From positions 39,077,848-39,141,847 of the forward strand of contig NC_079512.1 in assembly GCF_000801105.2 (NCBI RefSeq): 64,000 nt of DNA. Direction: 5' to 3'. The notes below the pieces were generated by a model. It was not told where the DNA came from. It did no database searches and saw only the letters and a program-made list of their open reading frames with translations. The translations under genes and the position numbers were made by a program. Position 1 is the stretch's first letter, and each line of letters starts with the position of its first letter. Of this stretch, positions 12,297-23,784 are shown piece after piece. Source of the stretch: Raphanus sativus. Taxonomy: Eukaryota; Streptophyta; Magnoliopsida; Brassicales; Brassicaceae.

Positions 12297-13889
12297 ATGG
12301 ATACTCTCTTTAGGTTAGTCAGTCTCCAACAACAGCAACAATCCGATAGCATCATTACAAATCAATCTTCGCTAAGCAGAACCTCTACCACCACTAGTGG
12401 CTCTCCACAAACTGCTTATCACTACAACTACAACAACCTCCCACCAAACGACCTTGTCGAAGAATGCTACAACTTATTCATGGATGAAGAAGACCTTTCC
12501 TCTTCTTCCTCTCATCACCACAACAACAATCCTAACAGCTACTACTCTCCTTTCACTACTCCCACCCAATACCATCCCGCCACCTCATCAACCCCTTCCT
12601 CCACCGCAGCCGCAGCTGCCTTGGCCTCACCGTACTCCTCCTCCGGCCACCACAATGACCCTTCCGCTTTCTCCATCCCTCAGACTCCTCCTTCCTTCGA
12701 CGTCTCATCCAATGCAAAGTGGGCAGACTCGATCCTACTCGAAGCCGCACAGGCCTTCTCCGACAAGGACACCGCACGTGCTCAACAAATACTCTGGACG
12801 CTCAACGAGCTCTCTTCACCATACGGAGATACCGATCAGAAACTCGCTTCTTACTTCCTCCAAGCTCTCTTCAACCGCATGACCGGTTCAGGCGAACGAT
12901 GCTACCGAACCATGGTCACCGCTGCATCCACAGAGAAGACTTGCTCCTTCGAGTCAACGCGCAAGACCGTGCTCAAGTTCCAAGAGGTTAGCCCGTGGGC
13001 CACGTTTGGACACGTTGCGGCAAATGGAGCGATCTTGGAAGCAGTAGACGGAGAGGCAAAGATCCACATCGTTGACATAAGTTCGACGTTTTGCACTCAA
13101 TGGCCAACTCTTCTAGAAGCTTTAGCCACGAGGTCAGACGACACGCCACACCTAAGGCTAACCACAGTAGTGGTCGCTAATAAATTCGTCAACGATCAAA
13201 CGGCGTCGCATCGGATGATGAAAGAGCTTGGGAACCGAATGGAGAAGTTCGCTAGGCTCATGGGAGTTCCTTTTAAATTTAACATTATTCATCACGTTGG
13301 AGATTTGTCCGAATTTGATCTCAACGAGCTCGATGTTAAAGCAGACGAGGTCTTGGCCATCAACTGCGTAGGCGCGATGCATGGGATCGCGCCTCGTGGA
13401 AACCCTAGAGACGCTGTGATATCTAACTTCCGACGGTTAAGGCCGAGGATTGTGACCATCATCGAAGAAGAAGCTGATCTTTTCGGAGAAGAAGAAGGCT
13501 TTGACGATGAGTTCTTGAGATCTTTTGGAGAATGCCTGCGTTGGTTTAGGGTTTGTTTCGAGTCGTTGGAAGAGAGTTTTCCGAGGACGAGCAACGAGAG
13601 GCTGATGCTTGAACGTGTGGCGGGACGTGCGATCGTTGATTTGGTGGCTTGTGAGCCGTCGGGTTCCACGGAGAGGAGAGAGACGGCGAGGAAGTGGTCG
13701 AGGAGGATGAGGAACGGAGGGTTTGGGGCCGTGGGGTATAGTGATGAAGTGGCGGACGACGTCAGAGCTTTGTTGAGGAGGTATAAAGAAGGAGTTTGGT
13801 CGATGGTACCGTGCTCTGATGCCACCGGAATATTCCTTTGTTGGAGAGATCAGCCGGTGGTTTGGGCTAGTGCGTGGCGGCCAACGTAA
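12297..13889 (+). CDS. SHR: SHORT-ROOT, GRAS family transcription factor
   Basis: A single intronless reading frame of 530 residues starts at [20 protein letters not shown], the conserved SHR N-terminus; an in-frame upstream extension to 12234 lacks an ATG and is rejected. The low-complexity N-terminal part (polyQ, polyS, His/Asn, Ala5) is typical. The GRAS domain covers about residues 145-530: leucine-rich region I, a VHIID-type motif seen as KIHIVDIS, leucine-rich region II, the PFYRE region, and a SAW motif ending [13 protein letters not shown] moves from stele to the adjacent cell layer and, with SCARECROW, specifies endodermis and ground-tissue divisions in the root. The length is within one residue of Arabidopsis (531). 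A TATA-like tatatataaac lies about 115 bases upstream. Intact. Confidence 0.97.
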   Translation: MDTLFRLVSLQQQQQSDSIITNQSSLSRTSTTTSGSPQTAYHYNYNNLPPNDLVEECYNLFMDEEDLSSSSSHHHNNNPNSYYSPFTTPTQYHPATSSTPSSTAAAAALASPYSSSGHHNDPSAFSIPQTPPSFDVSSNAKWADSILLEAAQAFSDKDTARAQQILWTLNELSSPYGDTDQKLASYFLQALFNRMTGSGERCYRTMVTAASTEKTCSFESTRKTVLKFQEVSPWATFGHVAANGAILEAVDGEAKIHIVDISSTFCTQWPTLLEALATRSDDTPHLRLTTVVVANKFVNDQTASHRMMKELGNRMEKFARLMGVPFKFNIIHHVGDLSEFDLNELDVKADEVLAINCVGAMHGIAPRGNPRDAVISNFRRLRPRIVTIIEEEADLFGEEEGFDDEFLRSFGECLRWFRVCFESLEESFPRTSNERLMLERVAGRAIVDLVACEPSGSTERRETARKWSRRMRNGGFGAVGYSDEVADDVRALLRRYKEGVWSMVPCSDATGIFLCWRDQPVVWASAWRPT

Positions 13890-14873
13890 AAGGGTTTAGG
13901 GTTTTTATATTGATATATATGCACGCGCCCTTGTTGGTTAAGATAGTTGTTTCACACGTATGGGAATGGTTAATGATGGCTTGGGATTGAGAGTTTACTA
14001 CTGAGATAATGCGTTCATAATATGAAATTTGCTTTTCGATATATTTTTTGCTTTCTTCTTTGAGTTAAGTTTTGTGATTAGTTTGATTTATGCTAAAGAA
14101 TTTAATTTTTCCTCTGTAATGAAGGTGTTATTTTTCGTACACTATAAGCTCTAAACGATATCCTGTTTTTTTTTCTTCTTTTTATTTTTTTAATATGTCA
14201 GTCAGCATTTGATATGAATTAGTTACTGTTAAATTGAATGATTAATTTTTTTTTTGAATATATGTTAAATTTATTCAAAAGAAAACTACTTTCTTACATC
14301 AAGTGCAAACTGTTTTTTGAGAAAACTAGAACTTAATTGTAACCCAAGTCTCTTATCTTGTGGCAAATCACATAAACGATTAACTGGAATTCAGAATTCA
14401 TAATGGATACGAACGTATATTAATGCTACAGCAGCACTTCAAATTCAGCAAGATTTATTACGAATTTAGGTATATAATTTATTTATTCCATGTTACTAAT
14501 AGATCAAAGAGAGGTGGTTCTACTTCATTTCATTCTGGTTCTTGTGAAGAGGTTCCTCTACATTCCTCTCCTACTTTGGTTGAGGAATCTTTTTGGTGGA
14601 ATCTCGTGAATGTAGCTATTATAGTGGCATGCACGCTTCTGAAAGTGTATTAGCTGTTTTTGATCATTCGTAAACATAAACAAATTGTTTATGTTACAAG
14701 CAAGTGGCTAGTGTCTAACTACAAGCAATGCAAGCAATTTGACGTTTAGGCAACACCTGAATATTGCAATTATTAACAGTTCTTACCGTTCACATTCTGA
14801 TGTGTGGTATGTATTGAACAAAAGTAAAATAATCAGCATTCTTTTTTTTGTGCAAACGGGCTTTTATAATTGA
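13890..14873. other. Intergenic sequence downstream of SHR
   Basis: AT-rich 3' flank with no supported gene. A 76-residue open frame at 14423-14653 has no recognisable motif. A T-run near 14841-14849 is the poly(A) side (minus strand) of the LINE remnant that follows. Confidence 0.6.
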
Positions 14874-15098
14874 TTAAGAAATGTTAATGGCCCATAAGGC
14901 CTGCTTAGCCACAAGGTCGGCCCTGACATTGTTTAGCCTAGGAATGAAATTGAAACTAATCGACTTGAATGAAAAAGTAGAGTGGTAGATGTCTCGAAGG
15001 ATTCCAAAAATCTCCGTCTTCATCTCTTTACGGTTGATGATATTGATGAGAGTTTGAGAGTCTGAGGAGAGTGAGATTTCTTCGATCCTGCAAGAGAG
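14874..15098 (-). mobile_element. 5'-truncated LINE remnant, RNase H-like C-terminus
   Basis: The minus-strand frame reads EEISLSSDSQTLINIINRKE, then a segment ending FIPRLNNVRADLVAKQALWA and a stop at 14874-14876. SDSQ-x-LI and the final NxxAD-LAK pattern are hallmarks of the plant LINE RNase H-like (RVT_3) domain. Downstream on the minus strand is a short tail followed by an A-run (14841-14849), as expected for the 3' end of a retroposed LINE. Everything upstream of the RNase H domain is missing, so it is a dead 5'-truncated insertion. The domain is the same as that ending the larger LINE at 52745-55525. Confidence 0.8.
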
Positions 15099-15915
15099 GG
15101 ATTAATTACTCAGAACGGGATAGCTATTCATTTGTCGTTCTTAATGGATACCATTTATTTGTATTGGCTTTGCAGTAATGCATCTTTCAACTTTTGCTTT
15201 ATAAAAGAGGTAAAGGGACCAATCTTTTTTGTGATCCGTGTATACGTACATATATACATATGTTATGTCTTCAATGGATTGCACATGCATGTACTTAAGA
15301 AAGTTCATGTCCCCCTTACCCATCATGTTTTTATTTAGTGAACAGCCCATAAAAAGTAAATAGTAATTGAGATAAATAGTTAGTCCATTGATTCCATCGT
15401 TTCAACACTTCCATATATGTGCCTTTTTAATTTAAGAAAATAAAATATGAAAAGTAGTGGGAACTGCTTTTGAGATATGTGGCTGGTTTTACTACAACTC
15501 TCTTTCCCTCATCTTTTGACGAGGCTTTGGCCTCCCCATGTTAATGGTACGATCTTTTTAGCTTCGCTTTTTAAGCTAATCTTTTTTCAAAAATCTAGCT
15601 TCTTCTGGTCTGTTTTCTTGTTTATAAAGTCATGCAAAAAGCAAATTAATACAATAAAAATCTACTGGCTGTCCCATTTTTGCTTTAATTCGAATCGAAA
15701 CCTTGCTGGGTCCCTTGTACCACGACTTGACCATTACTCATCGCTAACTACAAAATGCTTCAATTCATAGGGAATATCATAATTAATCCTCATGATGCAA
15801 AGGTTTATTTTTAGGGCACTTGAACCTATTTAACTATTTCTTTATGGACGATACTCATGTTAATTTCATTGAAAAATTGATTGTTAACATTTTAAACACG
15901 AAATTTATATTTGTT
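15099..15915. other. Intergenic sequence
   Basis: No feature could be supported between the LINE remnant and the L12-like remnant. Small open frames on both strands around 15130-15350 and 15477-15770 have no recognisable content. Confidence 0.5.
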
Positions 15916-16050
15916 TGTCAGTTTAATGTCGAGTTCGAACTGGGAAATATAACTTCATCCGGTAAGCAGTCTTTTGGTCTCACTAAAGAAGAAGCTGAGA
16001 AGATTATGGAGAAACTCAAAGCGGTTGGTGCTACTGTTGTTTTGGAATGA
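15916..16050 (+). pseudogene. Ribosomal protein L7/L12-like C-terminal remnant
   Basis: The frame reads FNVEFELGN, then a short non-homologous stretch, then GLTKEEAEKIMEKLKAVGAT, VVLE and a stop. The last part is the typical end of the bacterial-type L7/L12 C-terminal domain of organellar ribosomes, and FNVEFEL resembles its first beta strand. The intervening helices, including the usual K-x-x-x-IK-x-VR and LGLKEAK-x-LVE stretches, are absent, so the domain cannot fold normally. In Arabidopsis an L12-like gene (At4g37660, from memory) sits between SHR and NAGS2, which is where this lies. I infer a positional orthologue being lost by decay. Confidence 0.7.
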
Positions 16051-16128
16051 ATTTAAAGTCACAAATCCGGAATCAAACAATATGGAAATATTATTACAAT
16101 ATTGCTCAGAGTTTGCTTTCTTGCTGTT

Positions 16129-17765
16129 TTATATTCTCAGCACTGAAATGCCACTCCGGTCAGGTAGTAACTTTTTCATGTAGTACTTGGATTTTCTAGA
16201 GAGGTTAATTCTCTGTCTTCTCTTCTCTGGTATCACCTCGATTGAACATTCTTGAAACCCGCGTCTCACAAACCAATCTGCTGTTCGTGTTGTTAGTAGA
16301 AACAGCTTCTCTAACCCGAGTGATGAAGCTTTTTTCTCTATGTAATCTGCAAGAAACAGATTCGTGTGTGTCATTGATGTTTTCTCTAGCTTTTTCGGTA
16401 GCTTAAAACGTTTTTTACCTAGCAGTTTATCGCCTTGGCCTTGACCGCGGCAATCTGATGCAACTGCAATGGCTGCTACTTCTCCGCATTTGTCTTCAAA
16501 GAAGGGAAACAGAGCTGCACAGGCGATGATCTGACCTTCTCTTTCCACAACCACGAACGACTCCAAAGCTCGCAGTAACTGCACTCAAAGATCAAATCTT
16601 TTAACAGCGGAAACGATAAAACACTGAGATGGGTTTGTGTTTAACCTCCTCATCGTTCTGCGAACCAGAATCCCAGATTCCTCCAAGGGTTTGATGATAT
16701 GTCTAATGCCCGCAAGATCATCCACTTTGGCATCTCTGGTTCCTTCGTACACATCACTGTGGACAAAATGCACATAACAATCAGTACAGTCACTGTAAGA
16801 ACGATAAAGACCGAAAACAAATGTGTATACCTAGCAACCATAGTCCCCATTCCATCTCTTTTGAAAAGTTCCAACAACAGAACGCCACTTATAGTACCAT
16901 CCAACAAGTGTACTCTTTTGACTCCACCCTTCGAACCAAACGGTTTCAGATAAAAATAGTTGCCGGTAAGAAACAAGACAAAAGGTTTTCATTAAACACT
17001 CACTCTGCAGACAAACGCAGCAGCAGCCAACTCAGAAAGATAACCGTTTAAACGGCTTAGTCTCTCCTCACCACCGATAGCAAAACCTTGCTCACCGGAC
17101 CATAATCCGTTCCCATTCTCAAATCCAACACCGTTCTGAAAGATTGGAGTGTGGTTTCCGTTTCCCCAAAATGGTGGTCTCCCGTTATGAGAAGGATAAG
17201 TATCCTTGCCGTTGGTGTTGTTGTTGTTGTTAGGAGGTTCGTTGTGATAAGTGATACTTCCATCTCCAACAGCTTTTACATAATAGCAGCAATGTCGCTT
17301 TGTTGTGCCCGTTTTCTCACTAACATATCTGCTTCTTGGAGTGTCAAGAAACTAATCAGATGCCCACTCTCATCAAGAATTGGACCGTCCATAATGCAGA
17401 TAAGCTTATCTGCTCCTATAGCTAATGCACAAGCTGTAGCAACCTCATAGGTACTGCCAAGTAAAAGGACTGTCAATACTAGAAGAGTCTAAATCTTTTT
17501 TAAGGTTAAGTAGAGTGAGCATACTTGCAATTCAAAACTTCTCCAGAGCTTGAGTGGCCAAGTTCCTCAACAAGACTACAGAACCACCATCAAGCCTCTC
17601 ACAAATCCGATCTACATCGATCTTCTTCACTTCCCTGTCGCTCCAAAAATCAACACCATCAACAACACCTCTTCTCTGTCCCCATCAACAACAAGATAAA
17701 ATCAGTCATAGAAATTCAAAAGTCTGACTGAACGAACAAATGAAGAAAGTAGAAAACCTCACTTT
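16129..17765 (-). CDS. NAGS2: N-acetylglutamate synthase, 5'-truncated by gap, apparent frameshifts
   Basis: Minus-strand exons are visible at 17763-17765 (three bases of an exon cut by the gap), 17525-17675, 17004-17453, 16831-16928, 16646-16756, 16419-16578 and 16129-16346, all with GT-AG junctions. The product is the plastid enzyme that acetylates glutamate with acetyl-CoA, the first step of arginine synthesis. Visible are the end of the amino-acid-kinase-like domain (TYEVATACALAIGADKLICI) and the C-terminal GNAT domain (DCRGQGQGDKLL, FVRRGFQECSIE, ending SGISVLRI). The transit peptide and most of the kinase-like domain are lost in the gap. Compared with the family, single-base losses occur near 17284, 16655 and 17558, plus a compensating loss and gain near 17634 and 17647. 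Either assembly error beside the gap or a young pseudogene; the intact splice sites and protein-level conservation favour error. The gene number 2 is from position. Confidence 0.82.
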
Positions 17766-17865
17766 NNNNNNNNNNNNNNNNNNNNNNNNNNNNNNNNNNN
17801 NNNNNNNNNNNNNNNNNNNNNNNNNNNNNNNNNNNNNNNNNNNNNNNNNNNNNNNNNNNNNNNNN
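17766..17865. other. Assembly gap, exactly 100 N
   Basis: One hundred consecutive N bases. A run of exactly 100 is the common placeholder for a gap of unknown size. It cuts the 5' part of the NAGS gene from its exons and separates two blocks of genes that are not adjacent in Arabidopsis. Confidence 0.99.
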
Positions 17866-18151
17866 TGTAACTTAACATTTTTCACAACGATTGTTCAATC
17901 AAAATAAACTTGAATACTCAGAGCCTTGGTTTGGAACAGAAGGTAACAAACAAACAGAGAAAAAAAAAGTATATGAGATGAGATTATTTATGTGGCTAAT
18001 GTTATCGGAATAAATTGTATTGGCTCTCTTCTCTCCTCTGTTACAACAAGTGTGAAACAAAGACGAGTCTAAGACGCATTTTCGCGAGATCAGAAAGAAT
18101 CAATGGTGGCATGATCGAAGAAGACGACGCTCGAGCTCAAATTCGTCGACC

Positions 18152-21100
18152 ATGGAACCCGCCGCTCTCACTCGCTCTTCCTCCTCTCTTACTAGATTCC
18201 CTTACCGTCGCGGTTTAGCCACTCTCCGACTCGCTCGAGTCAACTCCTTCTCAATCCTCCCGCCTAAGACTCACCTCCCTCTTCGGATCTCCGCCTCCCT
18301 TAGTCTCCCGCGACAATCGATTCGTCTACGCGCGGTTGAAGATCACCATCACGATCATCATGATAGTGAGCAAGAGCATCATCACCATCATCATCATCAT
18401 CATCACCACGGATGCTGTTCTGTGGAATTGAAAGCGGAGAGTAAGCCTCAGAAAGCATTGTTCGGGTTCGCTAAAGCCATCGGATGGGTTCGATTAGCCA
18501 ATTTCCTCAGGGAGCATCTCCATCTCTGCTGCTCCTCAGCCGCACTCTTCATCGCTGCCGCCGCGTGCCCTTTCTTTGCTCCTAAACCTTACGTTAAGCC
18601 TCTTCAGAACGCGTTCATGATTGTTGGCTTCCCTCTCGTTGGAGTAAGGCTCTTTCTTAGTTATTTTAACTTAGGGAGACGACTCAAGGAATTGGTTTCA
18701 TGTGTTAGGTTTCAGCGTCTCTCGACGCGCTTATGGATATAGCTGGAGGGAAAGTGAACATCCATGTATTGATGGCACTTGCTGCTTTTGCTTCCGTGTT
18801 TATGGGCAACGCTCTTGAAGGAGGGCTGCTTCTTGCCATGTTCAATCTTGCTCACATCGGTCAGGAACTTGATTTTTTGAGGATTAGGGATATTACGTCA
18901 GTGTTAATGCTTTCATGAGACTAATAGGTTTAAGGCCTCTGTCTTGTCTTGCAGCGGAGGAGTTTTTCACTAGTCGGTCAATGGTGGATGTTAAAGAGTT
19001 GAAGGAGAGTAATCCAGATTCTGCACTCTTGATCCAAGTGAAAAATGGGAATGTTCCAAACATTTCTGATTTGTCATACAAAAGCGTTCCTGTGCACAGT
19101 GTAGAAGTTGGATCCTACATCTTGGTTGGAACTGGTGAGGTCTGTGAAGCTTTTTTTAGCTACTTTCATTTCTTGAAATCCTTTGACCTTTTATGTCATT
19201 GCTATAGTTGTTAATGAGGTTTTTATTTTTGGTATTTAGATTGTTCCTGTAGATTGCCAAGTCTACCAAGGTAGTGCTACCATAACAATTGAGCACTTGA
19301 CTGGGGAAGTCAAACCATTGGAGGCCAAAGCTGGAGATAGAGTGCCTGGTGGTGCAAGAAATTTGGATGGCAGAATGATCGTGAAGGTATTTCAAACATT
19401 GTGCAATATTGCGGCTTGCCTTTGTTTGAAGTTCTTAAGCTAATCTTTATTCTATGGATTTTTTTTTATCAGGCCACTAAGGCATGGAATGAGTCGACTC
19501 TAAACAGGATTGTACAGCTGACAGAGGAAGCACACTCCAATAAACCCAAACTTCAGAGATGGCTGGATGAGTTTGGGGAGAATTACAGCAAGGTGGTGGT
19601 TGTTTTGTCACTTGCTATTGCCTTCCTAGGTCCACTTTTGTTCAAGTGGCCTTTTCTAAGCACCACAGGTAGATGTCAAAAACAAATTCCTCGTTTTTAA
19701 CATATAGATATGTACCCATTAGTTTGGAGACTGAGTCGTTTTTGATGTTACGAAACTATTCTTGTTTGCTAATAAGATATATCACCATTTGGAAAATCCG
19801 TAAAAGCATGTTTGCCTTCTTTTCTTGGTATGGACAATTGGTTGACTTAATTTCTTTGCTGGTTAATGATACAGCATGCAGAGGATCGGTCTACAGAGCA
19901 TTGGGACTTATGGTGGCCGCATCACCATGTGCTTTGGCTGTTGCTCCATTGGCTTACGCTACTGCTATTAGCTCTTGTGCAAAAAAGGTATCATGCATAC
20001 ACTCTGTGGAATTGCAATCTGAGAAACTGAAATTACCAACAACGCGTTAGCTTTCTTATTGTTCTTGCCTTATGATCTGTTCCACTTTGAGCATTTGTTC
20101 GTGCACATTATTTTCTAGCTAATAGCTCACGGCTTTAGAACCTAAGGAGTCTTATTTGTAATTGTGAGAATTTTATGATGCATATGCGACTATTTAGTTC
20201 CCTTCTGTTCACGTATATTTGTATAATCCAACAGTTATTCATTGTTATAGGGAATATTGCTCAAAGGTGCTCAAGTTCTAGATGCCCTCGCTTCTTGCCA
20301 CACTGTTGCTTTTGACAAAACGGGGACCTTAACAACCGGCGGTCTTACTTGCAAAGCAATTGAACCCATTTATGGGCACCACGGAGGTAACAATCCAAGC
20401 GTAATAACTTGCTGCGTTCCAAATTGTGAGAAAGAAGCTCTTGCCGTAGCGGCTGCTATGGAGAAGGGCACTACACATCCTATTGGAAGGTATTTTATAA
20501 ACATCAATTGTTGTATACACCTTAAATATCTCAGAGTCTAGAACTATGCAATGTTTAAGCATGTGCCTTCAATTCAGTCACATCACAATTTTTTTTTTGG
20601 TAAAAAGTAAAACGGGCCCGTGTAAATTCATGGTTATTAAATAGTCTTCTCTGACGGTACATTCAATTCTTTCACCACAAACGGACGCCATAAAGCAACG
20701 TTTGGCATCTTTAGCTCTCTTTCTGTTTTTGGACTGGTATTTGCCCATATATTTTTGGCTGCTTCTGACACTATTGAACTTCCTGCAGAGCTGTGGTAGA
20801 CCACAGTGTGGGGAAAGACCTCCCTTCTATTTTTGTTGAAAGCTTCGAATATTTTCCTGGTAGAGGCCTTACAGCTACCGTAAACGGTGTTGAGGTGCGA
20901 CATAGTTATGTACTAGATTCTACAGATCTCCATTTCCCATCTAGTTCATAATTATGTGGGTATATACTCTTATTTCAACTTTTTGGGCGTTGTTATAGTC
21001 AGTAGCTGAAGAGAGTAGATTACGAAAAGCATCACTGGGTTCTATAGAGTTCATTACCTCACTCTTCAAATCAGAAGATGAGTCTAAACAGATCAAGGAT

Positions 21101-22250
21101 GCTGTCAACGCGTCTTTGTACGGAAAGGATTTCGTTCATGCTGCTCTTTCCGTTGATCACAAGGTATATGCTACAGCTACTGTCTTAGCTGGTCCACAAA
21201 AATCGTACCTACTTCACAGTCTGTATTTCTCTCTCTCGTGTGACCATTTGTCAGTACTTAAAATCGTCTGTATCACTGAAATTTATGAGCCTTTGCAACT
21301 AACTTCTCCAGGTAACATTGATTCACCTCGAGGATCAGCCTCGTCCAGGTGTCTCGGGAGTTATAGCAGAACTGAAAAGCTGGGCCCAACTTCGAGTAAT
21401 GATGTTAACTGGGGACCATGATTCAAGTGCGTGGAGAGTTGCCAATGCAGTGGGTATTAGCGAAGTCTACTGTAACCTAAAGCCCGAGGATAAGCTAAAC
21501 CATGTAAAGAACATCGCTCGAGATGCAGGTGATCATTACTCTCGCCATAAGTCTCCCCCACTAAAAAAAAATATCTCAGAAGTCTAAATCATATAATATT
21601 TTTGGTGATTGTTTTAGGTGGAGGTTTAATTATGGTAGGAGAAGGAATTAATGATGCTCCAGCTCTAGCTGCTGCAACAGTCGGCATTGTACTTGCTCAA
21701 CGTGCGAGTGCCACTGCGATTGCTGTTGCTGACATCTTACTGCTTCGAGACAACATCACCGGTGTTCCCTTCTGTGTCGCTAAATCTCGCCAGACAACAT
21801 CATTGGTAAAAAAATAATCAACTCTTTTTTTTTTCAAAAACCTATTGTAGATGTAAGATTGCAGATTTAACAAGTGTTTTACCATGTTGCAGGTCAAGCA
21901 AAACGTGGCTCTTGCTTTGACGTCAATATTCTTGGCTGCTCTTCCCTCAGTTTTAGGGTTTCTTCCACTATGGTTGACGGTATGCTAAGCTCTAAAAGCT
22001 ATGTTTTCCCCATAACTTCATCAATCAAATTTACCTAGAAGAAACCGCTAATCCGCTATTTTTTCTGGAATCATAGGTACTTCTACATGAAGGCGGGACT
22101 CTTCTGGTGTGCCTCAACTCAGTACGTGGTCTGAACGATCCATCGTGGTCGTGGAAACAAGACATAGCTCATCTAATCAACAAGTTAAGCTCACGGGAAT
22201 CCACCAGTAGCAACAACAACTCTTTAAGCTCTGTAGAGACTGCACATTAG
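18152..22250 (+). CDS. HMA1: Plastid P1B-type heavy-metal ATPase HMA1
   Basis: Thirteen exons (18152-18643, 18709-18859, 18955-19139, 19240-19386, 19473-19668, 19875-19987, 20251-20489, 20789-20894, 20999-21163, 21312-21528, 21618-21805, 21893-21979, 22077-22250) join in phase to 819 residues, the length I recall for Arabidopsis HMA1. A Ser/Arg-rich N-terminus suits a plastid transit peptide and is followed by a His-rich stretch near residues 68-88. Pump motifs in order: LTGE (actuator), SPCALA in the metal-binding helix instead of CPC, DKTGTLTTG (phosphorylated Asp), HP in TTHPIGR, MLTGDH and GEGINDAPALAAA (ATP-binding and hinge). SPC rather than CPC marks the HMA1 subgroup. Known role: chloroplast envelope transport of Cu, Zn and possibly Ca. 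All splice sites are canonical and no lesion is seen. Confidence 0.96.
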
Positions 22251-22668
22251 GTAACTTTGCTTGTCCGTGTGCTCTGTATGTCTAATTATGAAACTGTATG
22301 CATGATCGCTTAAGAAACCCATCAATCGTATATAAAGATGTTGTTCTGTTTCCATGTCACGTGATCCATATTTGCTTCCTCAAAATATCAAACACAGGGA
22401 AATGAAACAAGCTTGATAAAGTTTTTTTTTTACTTTTCATCAATTCTTTTGTATGATTTTCAATGTTTTTAAATTTGAATCACGAAAGATCATCATACGA
22501 TTACAAAAGATTTTTTTTTAAGAGTTTGCTTTCCTTGTTCTGTTTCTCTTAGCCATTGCTGCCTTTGGTGGCTCAACAAAACATGAAAAGCCTGAAACTT
22601 TTATTTTCACGAGAAACAGAGTGAAAAGTTTTTAAGACTCTTTTGCTTTCTTCTCTCACTTAAAATCA
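22251..22668. other. Shared 3' spacer of HMA1 and MYB73
   Basis: A 418-base convergent intergenic region. It must hold both 3' UTRs and polyadenylation sites; no other feature was recognised. Confidence 0.6.
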
Positions 22669-23652
22669 CTACTCGCTTTTCCCAATACCGATTTGCTTCA
22701 CTATAAACTCCCTAAACCCGACACGGCGGCTGTTTACACTTTGCGGCATACACGAACCACCACCACCACCACTTCCTCCGCTGGAACCACCACCAGCAAC
22801 GTTCCCTCGCTGTAAATCCGCCATGTAACTCCTCACCTCCGTCCTAATCATCTCCTGCACCACCGTCATGAACTCCCCACCGAATCCTGATATCCCTTTC
22901 TCTTCTTCCACCTCTTCCTTTCTAACCGGGAACAGCTCCGCCGTGTAACCACCGTCAATAACCGTGTTCTCGTTTACTTGAGTTGGCTCGTTGACTCTAA
23001 CCGTCTCCGTCTCGCAACGGTTATTCCAAGGGAGAGACAAACTTAGATAAGTAGGCGGATCTTCACCGGACGTTGACGCCGTCACCTCCGGCACAGCACC
23101 AGATCTAGCCGTCGGTTTGAACACGTGTGGAGCACCACTAGATTGCTCGCTGACGTCAGATCCAGATGGACTTCCGGGGCTCATATATAACCCAGTAGAA
23201 ACACCACCACCACTCGCCGTACGTTTCAACGGTTGCTCCTCTCCTAAGTTGCCGTCATACCCTCCGTTACCACCGAAGTCACAGCTCTGTCCATCAGATG
23301 TAAAAGCGCTGCATTTACGCTTGAGCGTCGAGTTCCAATGGTTCTTGATAGCGTTGTCGGTTCTTCCATTGAGGAGACGAGAGATGGTCGCCCACTTGTT
23401 ACCGAACCGAGCGTGTGCCCGAATAATCGTCTCGTCTTCCTCCGCCGTAAAGGCACGGTGCTCGACCTCCGGAGATAGCTGGTTACACCAGCGGAGACGG
23501 CAGGATTTACCTGAGCGCCCGGGGATAGATTTGCTGATCAAGGACCAGTTTCTCGGACCGTGTTTCTGCACCAGACTCTGCAAGAGATCATCTTCTTCTG
23601 GACTCCATGGACCTTTAATTCTTTCCATGTTCTTTCGGCTCGGACCTGACAT
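22669..23652 (-). CDS. MYB73: R2R3-MYB transcription factor, subgroup 22 (MYB73)
   Basis: An intronless frame of 327 residues starts at [20 protein letters not shown]; the in-frame stretch upstream to 23682 has only a GTG and is not used. R2 (about residues 10-60) and R3 (about 62-111) carry the regularly spaced tryptophans of MYB repeats, and the third helix reads [19 protein letters not shown]. Subgroup 22 signatures follow: [20 protein letters not shown] and the EAR repression motif in TYLSLSLP. A Gly/Ser-rich stretch precedes the conserved C-terminus [18 protein letters not shown]22 MYBs (44, 70, 73, 77) are nuclear regulators of abscisic acid, auxin and stress responses. Extra residues relative to Arabidopsis (SAFTSD, RSGAVP) are small insertions. 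Neighbouring HMA1, as in Arabidopsis, supports MYB73. Confidence 0.9.
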   Translation of the reverse strand: MSGPSRKNMERIKGPWSPEEDDLLQSLVQKHGPRNWSLISKSIPGRSGKSCRLRWCNQLSPEVEHRAFTAEEDETIIRAHARFGNKWATISRLLNGRTDNAIKNHWNSTLKRKCSAFTSDGQSCDFGGNGGYDGNLGEEQPLKRTASGGGVSTGLYMSPGSPSGSDVSEQSSGAPHVFKPTARSGAVPEVTASTSGEDPPTYLSLSLPWNNRCETETVRVNEPTQVNENTVIDGGYTAELFPVRKEEVEEEKGISGFGGEFMTVVQEMIRTEVRSYMADLQRGNVAGGGSSGGSGGGGGSCMPQSVNSRRVGFREFIVKQIGIGKSE

Positions 23653-23776
23653 CGCCGGATGTGTTCTGTTTTTCTTTTTCACACGTCTTCTGTTTTGTTT
23701 TTTCTTTGGTCGTTAGGAGTTTTTTTTTTGTTGGGAGAAGAAAAGGTTTTAAGAGGATAAGAGCAAGAAGAGAGAG

Positions 23777-23784
23777 TATTTATA
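23777..23784 (-). promoter_or_regulatory. TATA box of MYB73
   Basis: TATAAATA on the minus strand, 125 bases upstream of the MYB73 ATG at 23652. Position and sequence fit a core promoter. Confidence 0.65.

Noticed and set aside
13292..13825. Antisense open frame of 177 residues inside SHR
   Set aside because: Shadow of the GC-rich SHR coding sequence on the other strand.
14423..14653. Open frame of 76 residues after SHR
   Set aside because: No recognisable domain, no splice context, and it lies in transposon-rich sequence.
23653..23682. In-frame extension upstream of the MYB73 ATG
   Set aside because: Begins with GTG and has no counterpart in S22 MYB proteins; the ATG at 23652 matches the family start.
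23117..23716. Plus-strand open frame of 199 residues across MYB73
   Set aside because: Antisense shadow of the MYB73 coding sequence.
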